Shown piece after piece: positions 43,614 to 52,500 of a stretch of DNA of 64,000 nucleotides. The DNA is from Dulcicalothrix desertica PCC 7102 (lineage in GTDB: Bacteria > Cyanobacteriota > Cyanobacteriia > Cyanobacteriales > Nostocaceae). Both the position numbers and the translations under genes were made by a program. The notes beneath the pieces are model-generated. The model was not told where the DNA came from and made no database searches. It saw only the letters and a list, made by a program, of their open reading frames with translations. The DNA is taken from NCBI RefSeq assembly GCF_003991905.1, contig NZ_RSCL01000002.1, forward strand, positions 463,142 to 527,141, given 5' to 3'. Numbering within the stretch: position 1 is the first letter of the stretch; each line of letters opens with the position of its first letter.

Positions 43614-43937
43614 TTATATATCGGTCAGGATGATGTTTTACTGGGGGATATAATAAATAAACCCCAGTAATTGAAACAAAAAGCAACGAATAAAATCGTC
43701 AAAATAATCATAATATTCAGTTATAGCTCCGAATTTATGTAATCAAACTGTATAAAAAATATCCAAGTATACAAATTCGCCCTGTAAAAAAGCGCTTTTT
43801 TTGCGTTCACGGAGTGTCTCCGGAGGAGAATAACACTTAATTAATAAAAAAATAGGTAGCAATATTTGCTGACAATGAAAATTTTTACTACAGAAACGCA
43901 GAGGACACAGAAATAAAAGTTAAACGAGTTAGAATAT

Positions 43938-44268
43938 GGCGCCATCTGGAGATTTTTCTAGAGAATATATAATATGCGTGTACCATGTTTTCTCTAGAAA
44001 TTTTTATCAATGTATGGAGTTTTTAGAGAATGTATTTATATCAGACTTGTTGTTCTCGAAATTTGGCGCCGTCTGGAGTTTTTTCTAGAGAATATATAAT
44101 ATGCGTGTACCATGTTTTCTCTAGAAATTTTTATCAATGTATGGAGTTTCTAGAGAATGTATTTATATCAGACTTGTTTTTCTCGAAATTTGGCGCCGTC
44201 TGGAAATTTTTCTAGAGAATATATAATATGCGTGTACCATGTTTTCTCTAGAAATTTTTAGCAATGTA
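43938..44268 (+). repeat. 127-bp tandem repeat array, three units, each with a promoter-like core
   Basis: GGCGCC marks the start of units at 43938, 44065 and 44192, exactly 127 bp apart; the third is cut after about 77 bp. Every unit has TCTGGA (43945, 44072, 44199), exactly 17 bp, then TATAAT (43968, 44095, 44222). Downstream, TTCTCTAGAAA (43990, 44117) faces TTTCTAGAGAA (44020 with a T variant, 44147), so a transcript starting near +7 would form an 11-bp stem with a 19-nt loop. In unit 1 the change keeps a G-U pair. The unit length is not a multiple of three, so the array is unlikely to encode protein. Flanks 43614-43937 and 44269-44412 hold nothing I can support. Confidence 0.85.
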
Positions 44269-44412
44269 ATAGAGATTTTTCCTAAAGGATATGTTTATAT
44301 AAACTTATTCAATTAATAATTCCTGATTTTGAAATTATTTAATTGTTTATTGTAGGATGGACTTATAGCCCTCCTTAGTTAGACTGGTTATCAATAACAT
44401 AATATGAATAAT

Positions 44413-45114
44413 TTATTTATTGGTGTTCCCTTTGAATAACTGCTTGTGGATAAAATCTAAAATTTCTCCAATAGTACAAGCTGTAGGTTCAGAATTATCA
44501 AAAGAATTACTCGAAGACTGAGGCCATATCCACATAGGTGTACTAGCCGAACATAGTATATCCTCTGGTATTTCAATGTCAAATTCTTCTTCTAGTGCCA
44601 TAGAAAGCTCTGTAATATCAAGCGCATCAGCACCCAAATCAGATATTATGTGATGATTTAAAGCTATTGTATCTCGCTCAACGTTTAATTTATCACTAAC
44701 TATGTCTTGAATTCTTAGAAAAAGATTGGACATAATTTTATCTCTACCTGACTCGTTTAAGTTATTAGCTAACTCAATTAAGCGATTTTGGTAAAGCTTA
44801 TCTGCCTCTACTATTCGTTTAGCTTTCTCGGCTTTTTGTAATTTTAAGCGCTCGTGGGCAGCGTTCTTCTCAGCTAATAGTTGTATTTTTAACGTTTCAA
44901 TCCGAGAATCAACAACATCACGTATTATAGAGAATTTAACTTTATATCCACTTTGGTTATAAATATCTGTAGCTATTTTCCATACAGTTTCATCACGTTT
45001 AGAGGTAAATGAGCCTAAAGTTTCTTCTGTATTGGGCAATACGCGGTCGAGGTAAGTATTGATAACGCTTTTTAGAATATGCAACTCATAGCTTTCATCA
45101 TTTTCAGTACTCAT
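44413..45114 (-). CDS. protein with C-terminal acyl-carrier-protein domain lacking the phosphopantetheine serine
   Basis: 233 residues. The N-terminal domain (about 1-85, no match recognised) is followed by a charged coiled coil (about 80-125, LLAEKNAAHERLKLQKAEKA). The C-terminal part, from about 130, reads like an acyl carrier protein: ISDLGADALDITELSMALEE then FDIEIPEDI and TIGEILDFIHKQL. Where ACPs have DSL the protein has DAL, so Ala164 replaces the serine that carries phosphopantetheine. It cannot be loaded in the normal way and may act as a structural or regulatory ACP mimic. Start ATG 45114 is used; upstream codons lie in a dispersed hairpin. Confidence 0.72.
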   Translation of the reverse strand: MSTENDESYELHILKSVINTYLDRVLPNTEETLGSFTSKRDETVWKIATDIYNQSGYKVKFSIIRDVVDSRIETLKIQLLAEKNAAHERLKLQKAEKAKRIVEADKLYQNRLIELANNLNESGRDKIMSNLFLRIQDIVSDKLNVERDTIALNHHIISDLGADALDITELSMALEEEFDIEIPEDILCSASTPMWIWPQSSSNSFDNSEPTACTIGEILDFIHKQLFKGNTNK

Positions 45115-45207
45115 TGGAAGTTTATCCAAGATAAATGATAATAAAAAATAAATGGGCGGGCAAGGATGCCCACCCCACAAGAGAAATATTTAAAAAGAGT
45201 GTAAATA

Positions 45208-45588
45208 CTACTTGCTGGGTTCTAGTTTGATTATTTGTGAACCTTGCTGTGGTAGTGGTTGTACTATGTTGCCTGTATTTTGTGTATTGCCATTTTGCAT
45301 CATTTGTTGTTGCCGCGCGCGGAATGCTGCTGCTGCTTCGTCTAATTCTTTGCTTTGTTGATTGAAAAAATCTGGATTGTAATTGTTGATACCAAGTTGC
45401 GCGTTGTGAATCATTTGGAACATGTTGAACGGACTTTGCTCAGTACCGCGACTAAATGGGTCGCTAGGTGCGTCGTAGTTTTGTGGGTTGGTTTGGTTGC
45501 CAGGGAAAGTTTGCGCGTTGCTTGGTTGTGCTACGCTTGCTAAACCTAGTCCAGCTAAAGATAAAAGTGCTAATAATCGGATTTTCAT
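45208..45588 (-). CDS. secreted Gln/Asn-rich protein, unknown function
   Basis: 126 residues with a clear signal peptide (MKIRLLALLSLAGLGLASVA, cleavage near SNA-QT), then a low-complexity, Pro-, Asn- and Gln-rich mature part: PSDPFSRGTEQSPFNMFQMI, a helical centre (QQSKELDEAAAAFRARQQQM), and NIVQPLPQQGSQIIKLEPS. Periplasmic or exported; no domain recognised. Confidence 0.7.
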   Translation of the reverse strand: MKIRLLALLSLAGLGLASVAQPSNAQTFPGNQTNPQNYDAPSDPFSRGTEQSPFNMFQMIHNAQLGINNYNPDFFNQQSKELDEAAAAFRARQQQMMQNGNTQNTGNIVQPLPQQGSQIIKLEPSK

Positions 45589-45631
45589 AGAGTCTGCCCC
45601 TCAAGTACTATAGTTAATGATTGTTTCTATT

Positions 45632-46531
45632 CTACGAAAGTGTCCGGCGAAGTCGAGGTTGTATGCTCAATAATGCTACAATTGCGAACCCTACTAATAC
45701 TAGTAAGGCGCCACCGAAGGTTACATCACCCCAAAATGACTGCATTACAACACTATTTAATCCCCAGTTGCTATGAGTGTAGAGGTAGCGTATTGGTTCA
45801 ATAGCGTAGCTAAGAGGGTTAAGGGTCGCAATTGTTTGTAACCATGTAGGCATAAATGATAATGGCGCCAATGCAGTCGAAGCGAATAACATCGGTAGGG
45901 TACTAACGAAAATAACTGCGATAAGTTCAATATGCCCTGGTAAAGTAAATGCTAAACCTAAACTTAAAGCAGTTACACCAAGGGCTAACGCAAACACAAT
46001 TAGTACTATTGCACTTAAGCCTGCTGCGTTAGGTAGACCTGCACCTAAAAATGATGCGGCGCCTATGATAACGGCAGTTTGGAGTAAGCTTTGACTAATA
46101 ATAAAGATTGCTGACGCGAAGACGATGGAAAAGCGTGATGCTAAGGGTGCGACTAGTAAACGATTTAAGAATCCAAATTCACGGTCAAACATTACAGGAA
46201 GTCCAGCGTTGAGCGCTCCTGCAAATGCTGTAAAAACAATAATACCTGCTGCGAGAAATTGACCGTAATTGGTTGTACTGCCAAATATACCTTTTGGTGC
46301 ATTTTGAAATAAGGCGCCAAATAGTACTAACCACATTACAGGTTGAATGATACCAGCAAATAAAGTACTGGGGCGCCGTTGTAGTTGGATGAATAAGCGT
46401 TTTGTTAGCGCTAAAGTTTCTTGAACTATTTCACCGAAGGTATTATTTGATGATTTACTAGCGTAGAGTTGCGGTGATGCTACTTGCTGCCAGTTGATAT
46501 CTGATTTTGGGGGTAGTATGGTGCCACTCAT
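45632..46531 (-). CDS. ABC-2-type transporter permease (DrrB-like)
   Basis: 299 residues, six membrane spans. RPSTLFAGIIQPVMWLVLFG, MFDREFGFLNRLLVAPLASR and LNPLSYAIEPIRYLY are typical of drug/lipid exporter permeases of the ABC-2 family. Works with the ATPase encoded immediately upstream on the same strand (102 bp gap containing a GGCGGGTTTA inverted repeat). Substrate unknown. Confidence 0.88.
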   Translation of the reverse strand: MSGTILPPKSDINWQQVASPQLYASKSSNNTFGEIVQETLALTKRLFIQLQRRPSTLFAGIIQPVMWLVLFGALFQNAPKGIFGSTTNYGQFLAAGIIVFTAFAGALNAGLPVMFDREFGFLNRLLVAPLASRFSIVFASAIFIISQSLLQTAVIIGAASFLGAGLPNAAGLSAIVLIVFALALGVTALSLGLAFTLPGHIELIAVIFVSTLPMLFASTALAPLSFMPTWLQTIATLNPLSYAIEPIRYLYTHSNWGLNSVVMQSFWGDVTFGGALLVLVGFAIVALLSIQPRLRRTLS

Positions 46532-46573
46532 AAGGATTTTGGGGTTTTAGGATTTTGGATTTGGGGAAAAGGG

Positions 46574-46626
46574 GGCGGGTTTAGGGGTATCTTAAAGTCA
46601 AGTATAGATTTTTGGTTAACCCGCCC
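46574..46626. repeat. GGCGGGTTTA / TTAACCCGCC inverted repeat
   Basis: Ten-base arms (46574-46583, 46616-46625) lie between the ABC permease and ATPase genes; a related pair flanks the ATPase start at 47679-47731, and a half-preserved one is at 19375-19432. A dispersed family of its own. Confidence 0.6.
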
Positions 46627-46632
46627 TTACTG

Positions 46633-47652
46633 CTAGCGCATGTTTTGTTTTTTCTCTGCTTTGGGGTCGCGGTTTGCTGCTGCTGCAAGTTCTGCGTCCA
46701 TAAGAGTGCTTCCTGTTGCAGCAAGGTAAACGTCATCTAGACTAGGACGTGACTGGGCAATACCAAACATGGGTAAACCAGCATTGTTTAAAGCTTGTTG
46801 AATTGTGATTAAGGTATCGTTTTGCGGAGTTACAACTAAGTTAAGCGAGTTACCTTGTGCGCCATTTATAATTACATTTTGTACAAATGGCAAAGATTGA
46901 AGTAAATCTTTTGCTTTTTCTGCTTCTTCCTGCGGAGAGAATTCACGAATACGCAGCGTTATTCTATCTCCTCCTATTTTATCCTTTAACTCAGATGGCG
47001 TTCCTTGGGCAATGACTACACCACGGTCTATAATTGCCACTCGGTCAGCTAATGCGTCTATTTCTTCTAAATAATGACTAGTAATTAATACTGTTGTTCC
47101 AGCTTCGCGCAGCTTTCGTAAAAATTCCCAAACAATAAACCGACTTTCAATATCGAGTCCTACTGTTGGTTCGTCTAGTACTAGCACATCGGGTGCATGT
47201 AGTAACCCTGCTGCTAAGTCTAAACGCTTACGCAAACCTCCAGAATACGTGCCAGTCTTTTTATCGGCGTATTCTTGTAAACCTAGTAAACTAAGTACTG
47301 TGTCGATTCGCTGCTTTGTTACTGCCGCAGGTAAATGGTAAATTGCAGCTTGCAATTGTAGCAGTTCGCGACCTGTTAATATTTTATCTGGTGCTGCTTC
47401 TTGTGCGACATATCCTAAACGTTGTCGTACAGCTTTTGGGTTCTCTACTACCGAAATTCCAGAGACTTCTACTTTACCAGCATCAGGCGCCGTCAAAGTA
47501 CACAATATACGTAAAGTAGTTGTTTTACCGGCGCCGTTGGGACCGAGCAAACCAAAAATTTCTCCTGACTGTACCTGAAAGGACACATTTTTGACAGCTT
47601 CAGTTGCACCATAGCGCTTTTTTAAATTTTGAATCGAAACTGCGGGAGCCAT
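46633..47652 (-). CDS. ABC transporter ATP-binding protein (DrrA-like)
   Basis: 339 residues: Walker A GLLGPNGAGKTTTLRIL, Q-loop region LGYVAQEAAPDKILTG, signature YSGGLRKRLDLAAGLLH, Walker B DVLVLDEPTVGLD and the H-loop ITSHYLEE. The C-terminal DUF4162-like extension is typical of daunorubicin-type exporters. Encoded just upstream of its permease. The export substrate cannot be read from sequence. Confidence 0.93.
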   Translation of the reverse strand: MAPAVSIQNLKKRYGATEAVKNVSFQVQSGEIFGLLGPNGAGKTTTLRILCTLTAPDAGKVEVSGISVVENPKAVRQRLGYVAQEAAPDKILTGRELLQLQAAIYHLPAAVTKQRIDTVLSLLGLQEYADKKTGTYSGGLRKRLDLAAGLLHAPDVLVLDEPTVGLDIESRFIVWEFLRKLREAGTTVLITSHYLEEIDALADRVAIIDRGVVIAQGTPSELKDKIGGDRITLRIREFSPQEEAEKAKDLLQSLPFVQNVIINGAQGNSLNLVVTPQNDTLITIQQALNNAGLPMFGIAQSRPSLDDVYLAATGSTLMDAELAAAANRDPKAEKKQNMR

Positions 47653-47935
47653 AACACATTCCTAAATAATTATTGTATGGGCGGGTTCACCTAAATTTCC
47701 TTCTATTCACCAGGATATGGGTAAACCCGCCGCTGCTAAAAAACCCCACTCCAAAAAATCTTAACAAATCGCAACACTATTACTTTTATCTTAGCGGTCA
47801 TGTTCCTATATAAACCTGTTTCGAGAAAATGGGGAATTAGTGATTTCCCTAAATGTATCAACCAGTCCTAGAGTCTTTACAATAGCTAGTATAAATTTAT
47901 ATCTATAATTAACTAATCACTGAGGTCGGCCCTGA

Positions 47936-49027
47936 ATGGACAGAAACCGTCTCCGGGCTTATTTAACATTGATTCGCGAATTGCTACGATGCCCAAATGG
48001 AGAAGAGTTAGCTTTGTTACAAGCTAATTTAGAATTGGTTGATACAAATTTGATTGAATTGATGGATCGAGTAGCCACCAGGGCAACACAAAGAGGTAAT
48101 TTCAGCACAGCTAATTTCTTGCTGGACTTAGTGCAGCAACTCAAAGAAATGCTGGTGCCACAACAAGAGCAATTTGATAACGAAGAGAAAGCGTATTCTG
48201 TTTACATGCAGGTGATTGAGCAATTACTCAACTGTCCTAGCGGCGCCGAAACAGAAATTTTACGTTCGCATCAGGACATCATAGATACAAGATTTATACT
48301 GACACTGCGACAAGTTGCAGCGATGTTTACTGACATTGGCGAAAAAAAGGCAGCTGAATTTTTACAAACAATAGCAGTACCTTTAACTCAAGCACTCAGT
48401 AATGCTAACTCGAATATAAATACAAATTTATTGGCTTCACAGTACATAGATTTTCTTGGTGATGTGTTACGGTTAACAGCGAATAGTAACGGTGATGCAC
48501 AAGTTATTTATCAGCTGCTAGAAGGAAATTTAGATAAGCTCAACATCAACTTTGCTCAAGCTCTAGATAATTGGGCAACTTCTACATTAATTGCGGTAAA
48601 CCAAGAAATAGCTTTGAGTATTGTTACAGACATTATTAATTTTAGTAATTTAGTTCAAGATTTTACTAGTGGAGAGCTTGCTTATAATGTAGAAATTGCA
48701 ATTGCAGGTTATGAAATTGCGCTGCGAGCATATCGTCGTGATAAGTATCCGCTGAAATGGGCAGGAGTGCAAAATTATCTTGGTAAAGCATATTTGAAAC
48801 GTATTTTAGGTGATAAAGCAGTTAATGTAGAAGTTTCTATTGAATGTTATCGCGTTGCGTTGGGAATATATGAACGCGAGCATTTCCCAAAAGAATGGGC
48901 AGAAACTCTACGAAATATGGCTACTGCCTACCAACATCGTATTTATGGAAACAGGGAAGATAATTTGAAAGCAGCTTCTGAATATTTTCGTATTGCATCT
49001 AAAATATCATTTGATGAGAATGAGTAA
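47936..49027 (+). CDS. helical repeat protein resembling the N-terminal half of CHAT proteins
   Basis: 363 residues. Three copies of a unit LxxYLxLIxELLxCPxGxExxLLQxxxxLVD (YLTLIRELLRCPNGEELALL, YMQVIEQLLNCPSGAETEIL, YIDFLGDVLRLTANSNGDAQ) are followed by two TPR-like repeats with the cyanobacterial AEIAIxxYxxALxxYxRxxxPxxWAxxxxNLAxAY pattern. Such arrangements normally precede a CHAT protease domain, which is missing here: the frame stops at SFDENE. It may be a truncated protein or a stand-alone adaptor. The stop overlaps the start of a 70-residue frame. Confidence 0.7.
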   Translation: MDRNRLRAYLTLIRELLRCPNGEELALLQANLELVDTNLIELMDRVATRATQRGNFSTANFLLDLVQQLKEMLVPQQEQFDNEEKAYSVYMQVIEQLLNCPSGAETEILRSHQDIIDTRFILTLRQVAAMFTDIGEKKAAEFLQTIAVPLTQALSNANSNINTNLLASQYIDFLGDVLRLTANSNGDAQVIYQLLEGNLDKLNINFAQALDNWATSTLIAVNQEIALSIVTDIINFSNLVQDFTSGELAYNVEIAIAGYEIALRAYRRDKYPLKWAGVQNYLGKAYLKRILGDKAVNVEVSIECYRVALGIYEREHFPKEWAETLRNMATAYQHRIYGNREDNLKAASEYFRIASKISFDENE

Positions 49028-49232
49028 TAATCATATTAATCATAAAATCTTGGTGCCTAGTGTTCACTTTTTGGCTTTTAATTTGCAAGAAAGCGAAGTT
49101 ATTAAACTCAAGTCAAATAGGCGCCGTATCAGCAAAGACTGGTTATGGGAAACTTGTGATAACATAGTTTCTACAATCATTCAACAACAGCTTAACATCA
49201 AAAACTATTTAGAATTGAATAAACAGCCTTAA
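49020..49232 (+). CDS. 70-residue protein overlapping the preceding stop, possible N-terminal remnant
   Basis: ATG 49020 overlaps the preceding stop codon by eight bases (ATGAGTAA), so translational coupling is likely. The product (VHFLAFNLQESEVIKLKSN, then DWLWETCDNIVSTIIQQQLN and IKNYLELNKQP) resembles, from memory, the N-terminal piece of large cyanobacterial proteins found beside CHAT genes. Hence both this and the preceding gene may be remains of a once-complete pair. Confidence 0.45.
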   Translation: MSNNHINHKILVPSVHFLAFNLQESEVIKLKSNRRRISKDWLWETCDNIVSTIIQQQLNIKNYLELNKQP

Positions 49233-49545
49233 AAATTTTCTGTAACTACTAGTAATTAAAAAAAATGTCCTACATTTTAGCGATAATAATAAATGTTATT
49301 TTTGCAATTATTGCAGATAGGTTTTTATTTTAGTTACTTGGGTGTTGAGCTTTAGTATTAAGGGTTGGATATCTAAAATTTTAGGCGATAAAAAGAATAA
49401 AGCATAATTTCTTTGGTTTATTTATAGTAATGATAATGAGAATCTCTGTATTTTTACTAATTATTTAATTATGTACTCTTGTGCTGTTAGTACTTTATAT
49501 TGCTAGGGAATAATATACAAAGAACATCTCAACAATTCCTAGCAT
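49233..49545. other. intergenic region before the kinase gene
   Basis: 313 bp, AT-rich. It holds a 23-codon hydrophobic open frame near 49264 that lacks a binding site and which I do not call. No repeats. The kinase promoter is presumably here. Confidence 0.4.
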
Positions 49546-52500
49546 ATGGCAATTTTAGAAGGCAGCATCCCTGGTTATCACCTCAGTAAATTACTTTACG
49601 ATGGTTCCAGAACACTGGTTTACCGAGGTCAACGCTTGATTGACCAAAAACCTGTAGTTATCAAGTTGCTGAAAAATTCTTACCCTAACTTTAACGAGTT
49701 AGTACAATTTCGTAACCAGTACACGATTGCCGAAAATCTAGACATACCAGGAATTATTCGTCCCTACAGTTTAGAACCTTATCAGAATGCTTATGCTTTG
49801 GTGATGGAAGATTTTGGTGGGGTTTCGCTGCGGGATTATGTTCGTACAAATACTCTTGGTCTGTGGCAGCTTGTAACTGTAGCTATACAAGTTGCAGATA
49901 TTTTGGATGGACTAAAGAAAGCGCGGGTTATTCATAAGGACATTAAACCTGCTAATATTCTTATACATCCCCATAGTCAGCAAATAAAATTAATTGACTT
50001 TAGTATTGCCTCGCTGCTACCTAGAGAAACTCAAGAAATACATAGTCACAATCTTCTTGAAGGTACATTAGCTTATTTGGCGCCAGAACAAACAGGACGG
50101 ATGAATCGTGGGATTGATTATCGTACTGATTTTTACTCGTTGGGGATAACTTTATATGAGTTATTTACAGGAAAATTGCCGTTTGGGATTGATGACCCAA
50201 TGGAGTTGGTGCATTGTCATATTGCCAAATACCCCCCTTTAGTACATGAAATCAATCCAGAAATTCCCCCTGTACTGTCGCTAATTGTGGAAAAATTGAT
50301 GGCGAAAAATGCTGAAGACCGCTATCAAAGTGCATTAGGGTTAAAGTATGATTTGGAACGATGCTTATATGAATTAAAAGATACACACAAAATTGAAAGC
50401 TTTGAAATTGCACAGCGTGATATTTCCGACCGTTTTCTCATCCCTGAGAAACTGTACGGTCGAGAAGCAGAAGTCAAAATGTTATTAGATGCTTTTGAAA
50501 GAGTCGCTGGTAACCCATTACAAACAGATGAAACGCATACTATCAGAAAATCTGCTGCCGAATTGATTCTGGTAGCTGGTTTTTCAGGAATTGGTAAAAC
50601 TGCTGTTGTTAATGAAGTACATAAGCCGATAGTAAGGCAGTGTGGTTATTTTATCAAAGGCAAGTTTGACCAGTTTCAGCGTAATATTCCTTTATTTGCA
50701 TTTGTTCAAGCATTTCGGGACTTGATGGGACAATTGCTTTCCCAAACTGATGTCAAGCTTCAACAATGGAAAGCTAAGATATTACAAGCGTTGGGTGAAA
50801 GCGCGCAGGTAATTGTTGAAGTAATTCCAGAATTAGAATATATTATTGGCAAGCAACCTGTTGTTGCGGAACTTTCAGGAAGTGCAGCGCAAAATAGATT
50901 TAATCTGTTATTTCAAAAATTTATTCAAGTTTTTACTACTATTGACCATCCGTTAGTTATTTTTATCGATGATTTGCAGTGGGCTGATTCTGCGTCGTTG
51001 AGGCTGATGCAATTATTACTAAGTGAAGCGGAGGCAGGATATTTATTATTAATCGGCGCCTATCGAGATAACGAGGTGTTTGCAGCACATCCACTGATAT
51101 TGACATTGGAAGAGTTACAAAAGAATAACGTTACATTAAATACTATCACCCTGGCGCCGTTAAAAGAAATTCATCTCAACCAGTTAATTGCCGATACTCT
51201 TAGTTGTACAACTAAAATAGCTTCACCATTAACGCAACTAGTTTATCACAAAACGAAAGGCAATCCATTTTTTAGCAACCAATTTTTGAAAGCGCTGCAT
51301 GATGATGGATTAATTACTTTTAACTCGTGTGAAAGGCAGGTGGGATGGCAGTGTGACATTGCTCAAGTTCAAGCAAAGGCAGTTACCGACGATGTTGTTG
51401 AATTTATGGCATTGCAGTTACAAAAGCTACCATTACAAACCCAGAATGTGCTAAAACTGGCTGCGTGTATTGGTAACCAATTTGATTTAGCGACATTGGC
51501 AATTATTTATGAAAAATCTCAAGTAGAAACAGCCGAAGATTTATGGAAGGCATTGCAGGAAGGGTTAATATTGCCTACTACTGAGGTTTACAAATTTTTC
51601 CAAGATGGTGGCAATGAGAAAACGACCCAATTATCTACAATTTGTTACCAATTACCTAACTATAAATTTCTTCACGACCGAGTACAGCAAGCTGCTTATT
51701 ACCTAATTCCAGAAGCTCAAAAACAAGCAACGCACTTGAAAATTGGACAAATGATGAAGAGTAATAGCGAGGAGGTAGAGCGGGAAGACATTCTTTTTGC
51801 AATCGTCAATCAATTAAATATAGGCGCCGCCTTAATTACTCAACAAGAAAACTTAGAAGAATTGGCACAATTAAATCTCCTAGCAGGACGCAAAGCTAGA
51901 GCCGCAACAGCTTATGAACCTGCTTGGTATTACGCGATTACGGGTATTCAGCTTTTAGGTGATTCTTGGCAAGAAGCTTATGACCTAACTTTAGCTTTGT
52001 ATGACCTAGGCGCCGAAACAGCTTATCTTTGTGGTAATTATGAACAGATAGAGCTATTGTCAAATGTTGTATTGGAACAAGCTAAAACCCTGCTTGATAA
52101 GGTCAAAGCTTATGAAGTTAAAATTTTCACTTATGTAGCACAGAAAAAACCATTAGAAGCTATTGAAATTGGGCTACAAGTACTAAAGCTATTAGAAATT
52201 ACCTTTCCACAAAAGCCTACAGGTGAAGACATAGGTAAAGCAATAGCATACACAGCTTCACTAATTCCTGAGAATGGTATTGAAGACTTAATTCATCTTC
52301 CCGAAATGACTGATGCTTCCAAGATAGCTGCTTTAAGTATCTTGAAGAGTATATCTAGTTCTGCTTACATAGCCAACCCGCCATTACATCTTCTAATTCT
52401 CTTGTCAATGGTCAATTTATCTATCCAATATGGAAATGATTCCTTATCTACAATTGCTTATTCTGCTTATGGAACAATTTTATGTGGTGTAGTTCAGGAC

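Noticed and set aside
44030-44215. 61-codon open frame with a repeated peptide (FSREYIICVYHVFSRNFYQC)
   Set aside because: It is the 127-bp tandem repeat read through; unit length is not a multiple of three and there is no ribosome-binding site.
43938-44268. Direct identification of the array as NsiR1
   Set aside because: NsiR1 lies upstream of hetF and I cannot match its sequence from memory; only the promoter layout is similar.
43938-44268. CRISPR array
   Set aside because: The units are contiguous 127-bp repeats without unique spacers and no cas genes are present.
49264-49332. 23-codon hydrophobic peptide
   Set aside because: No ribosome-binding site and strongly AT-driven composition.
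49546-50100. DFS instead of DFG as evidence of a dead kinase
   Set aside because: From memory many HstK-family kinases carry DFS here; the change is likely normal for the family.
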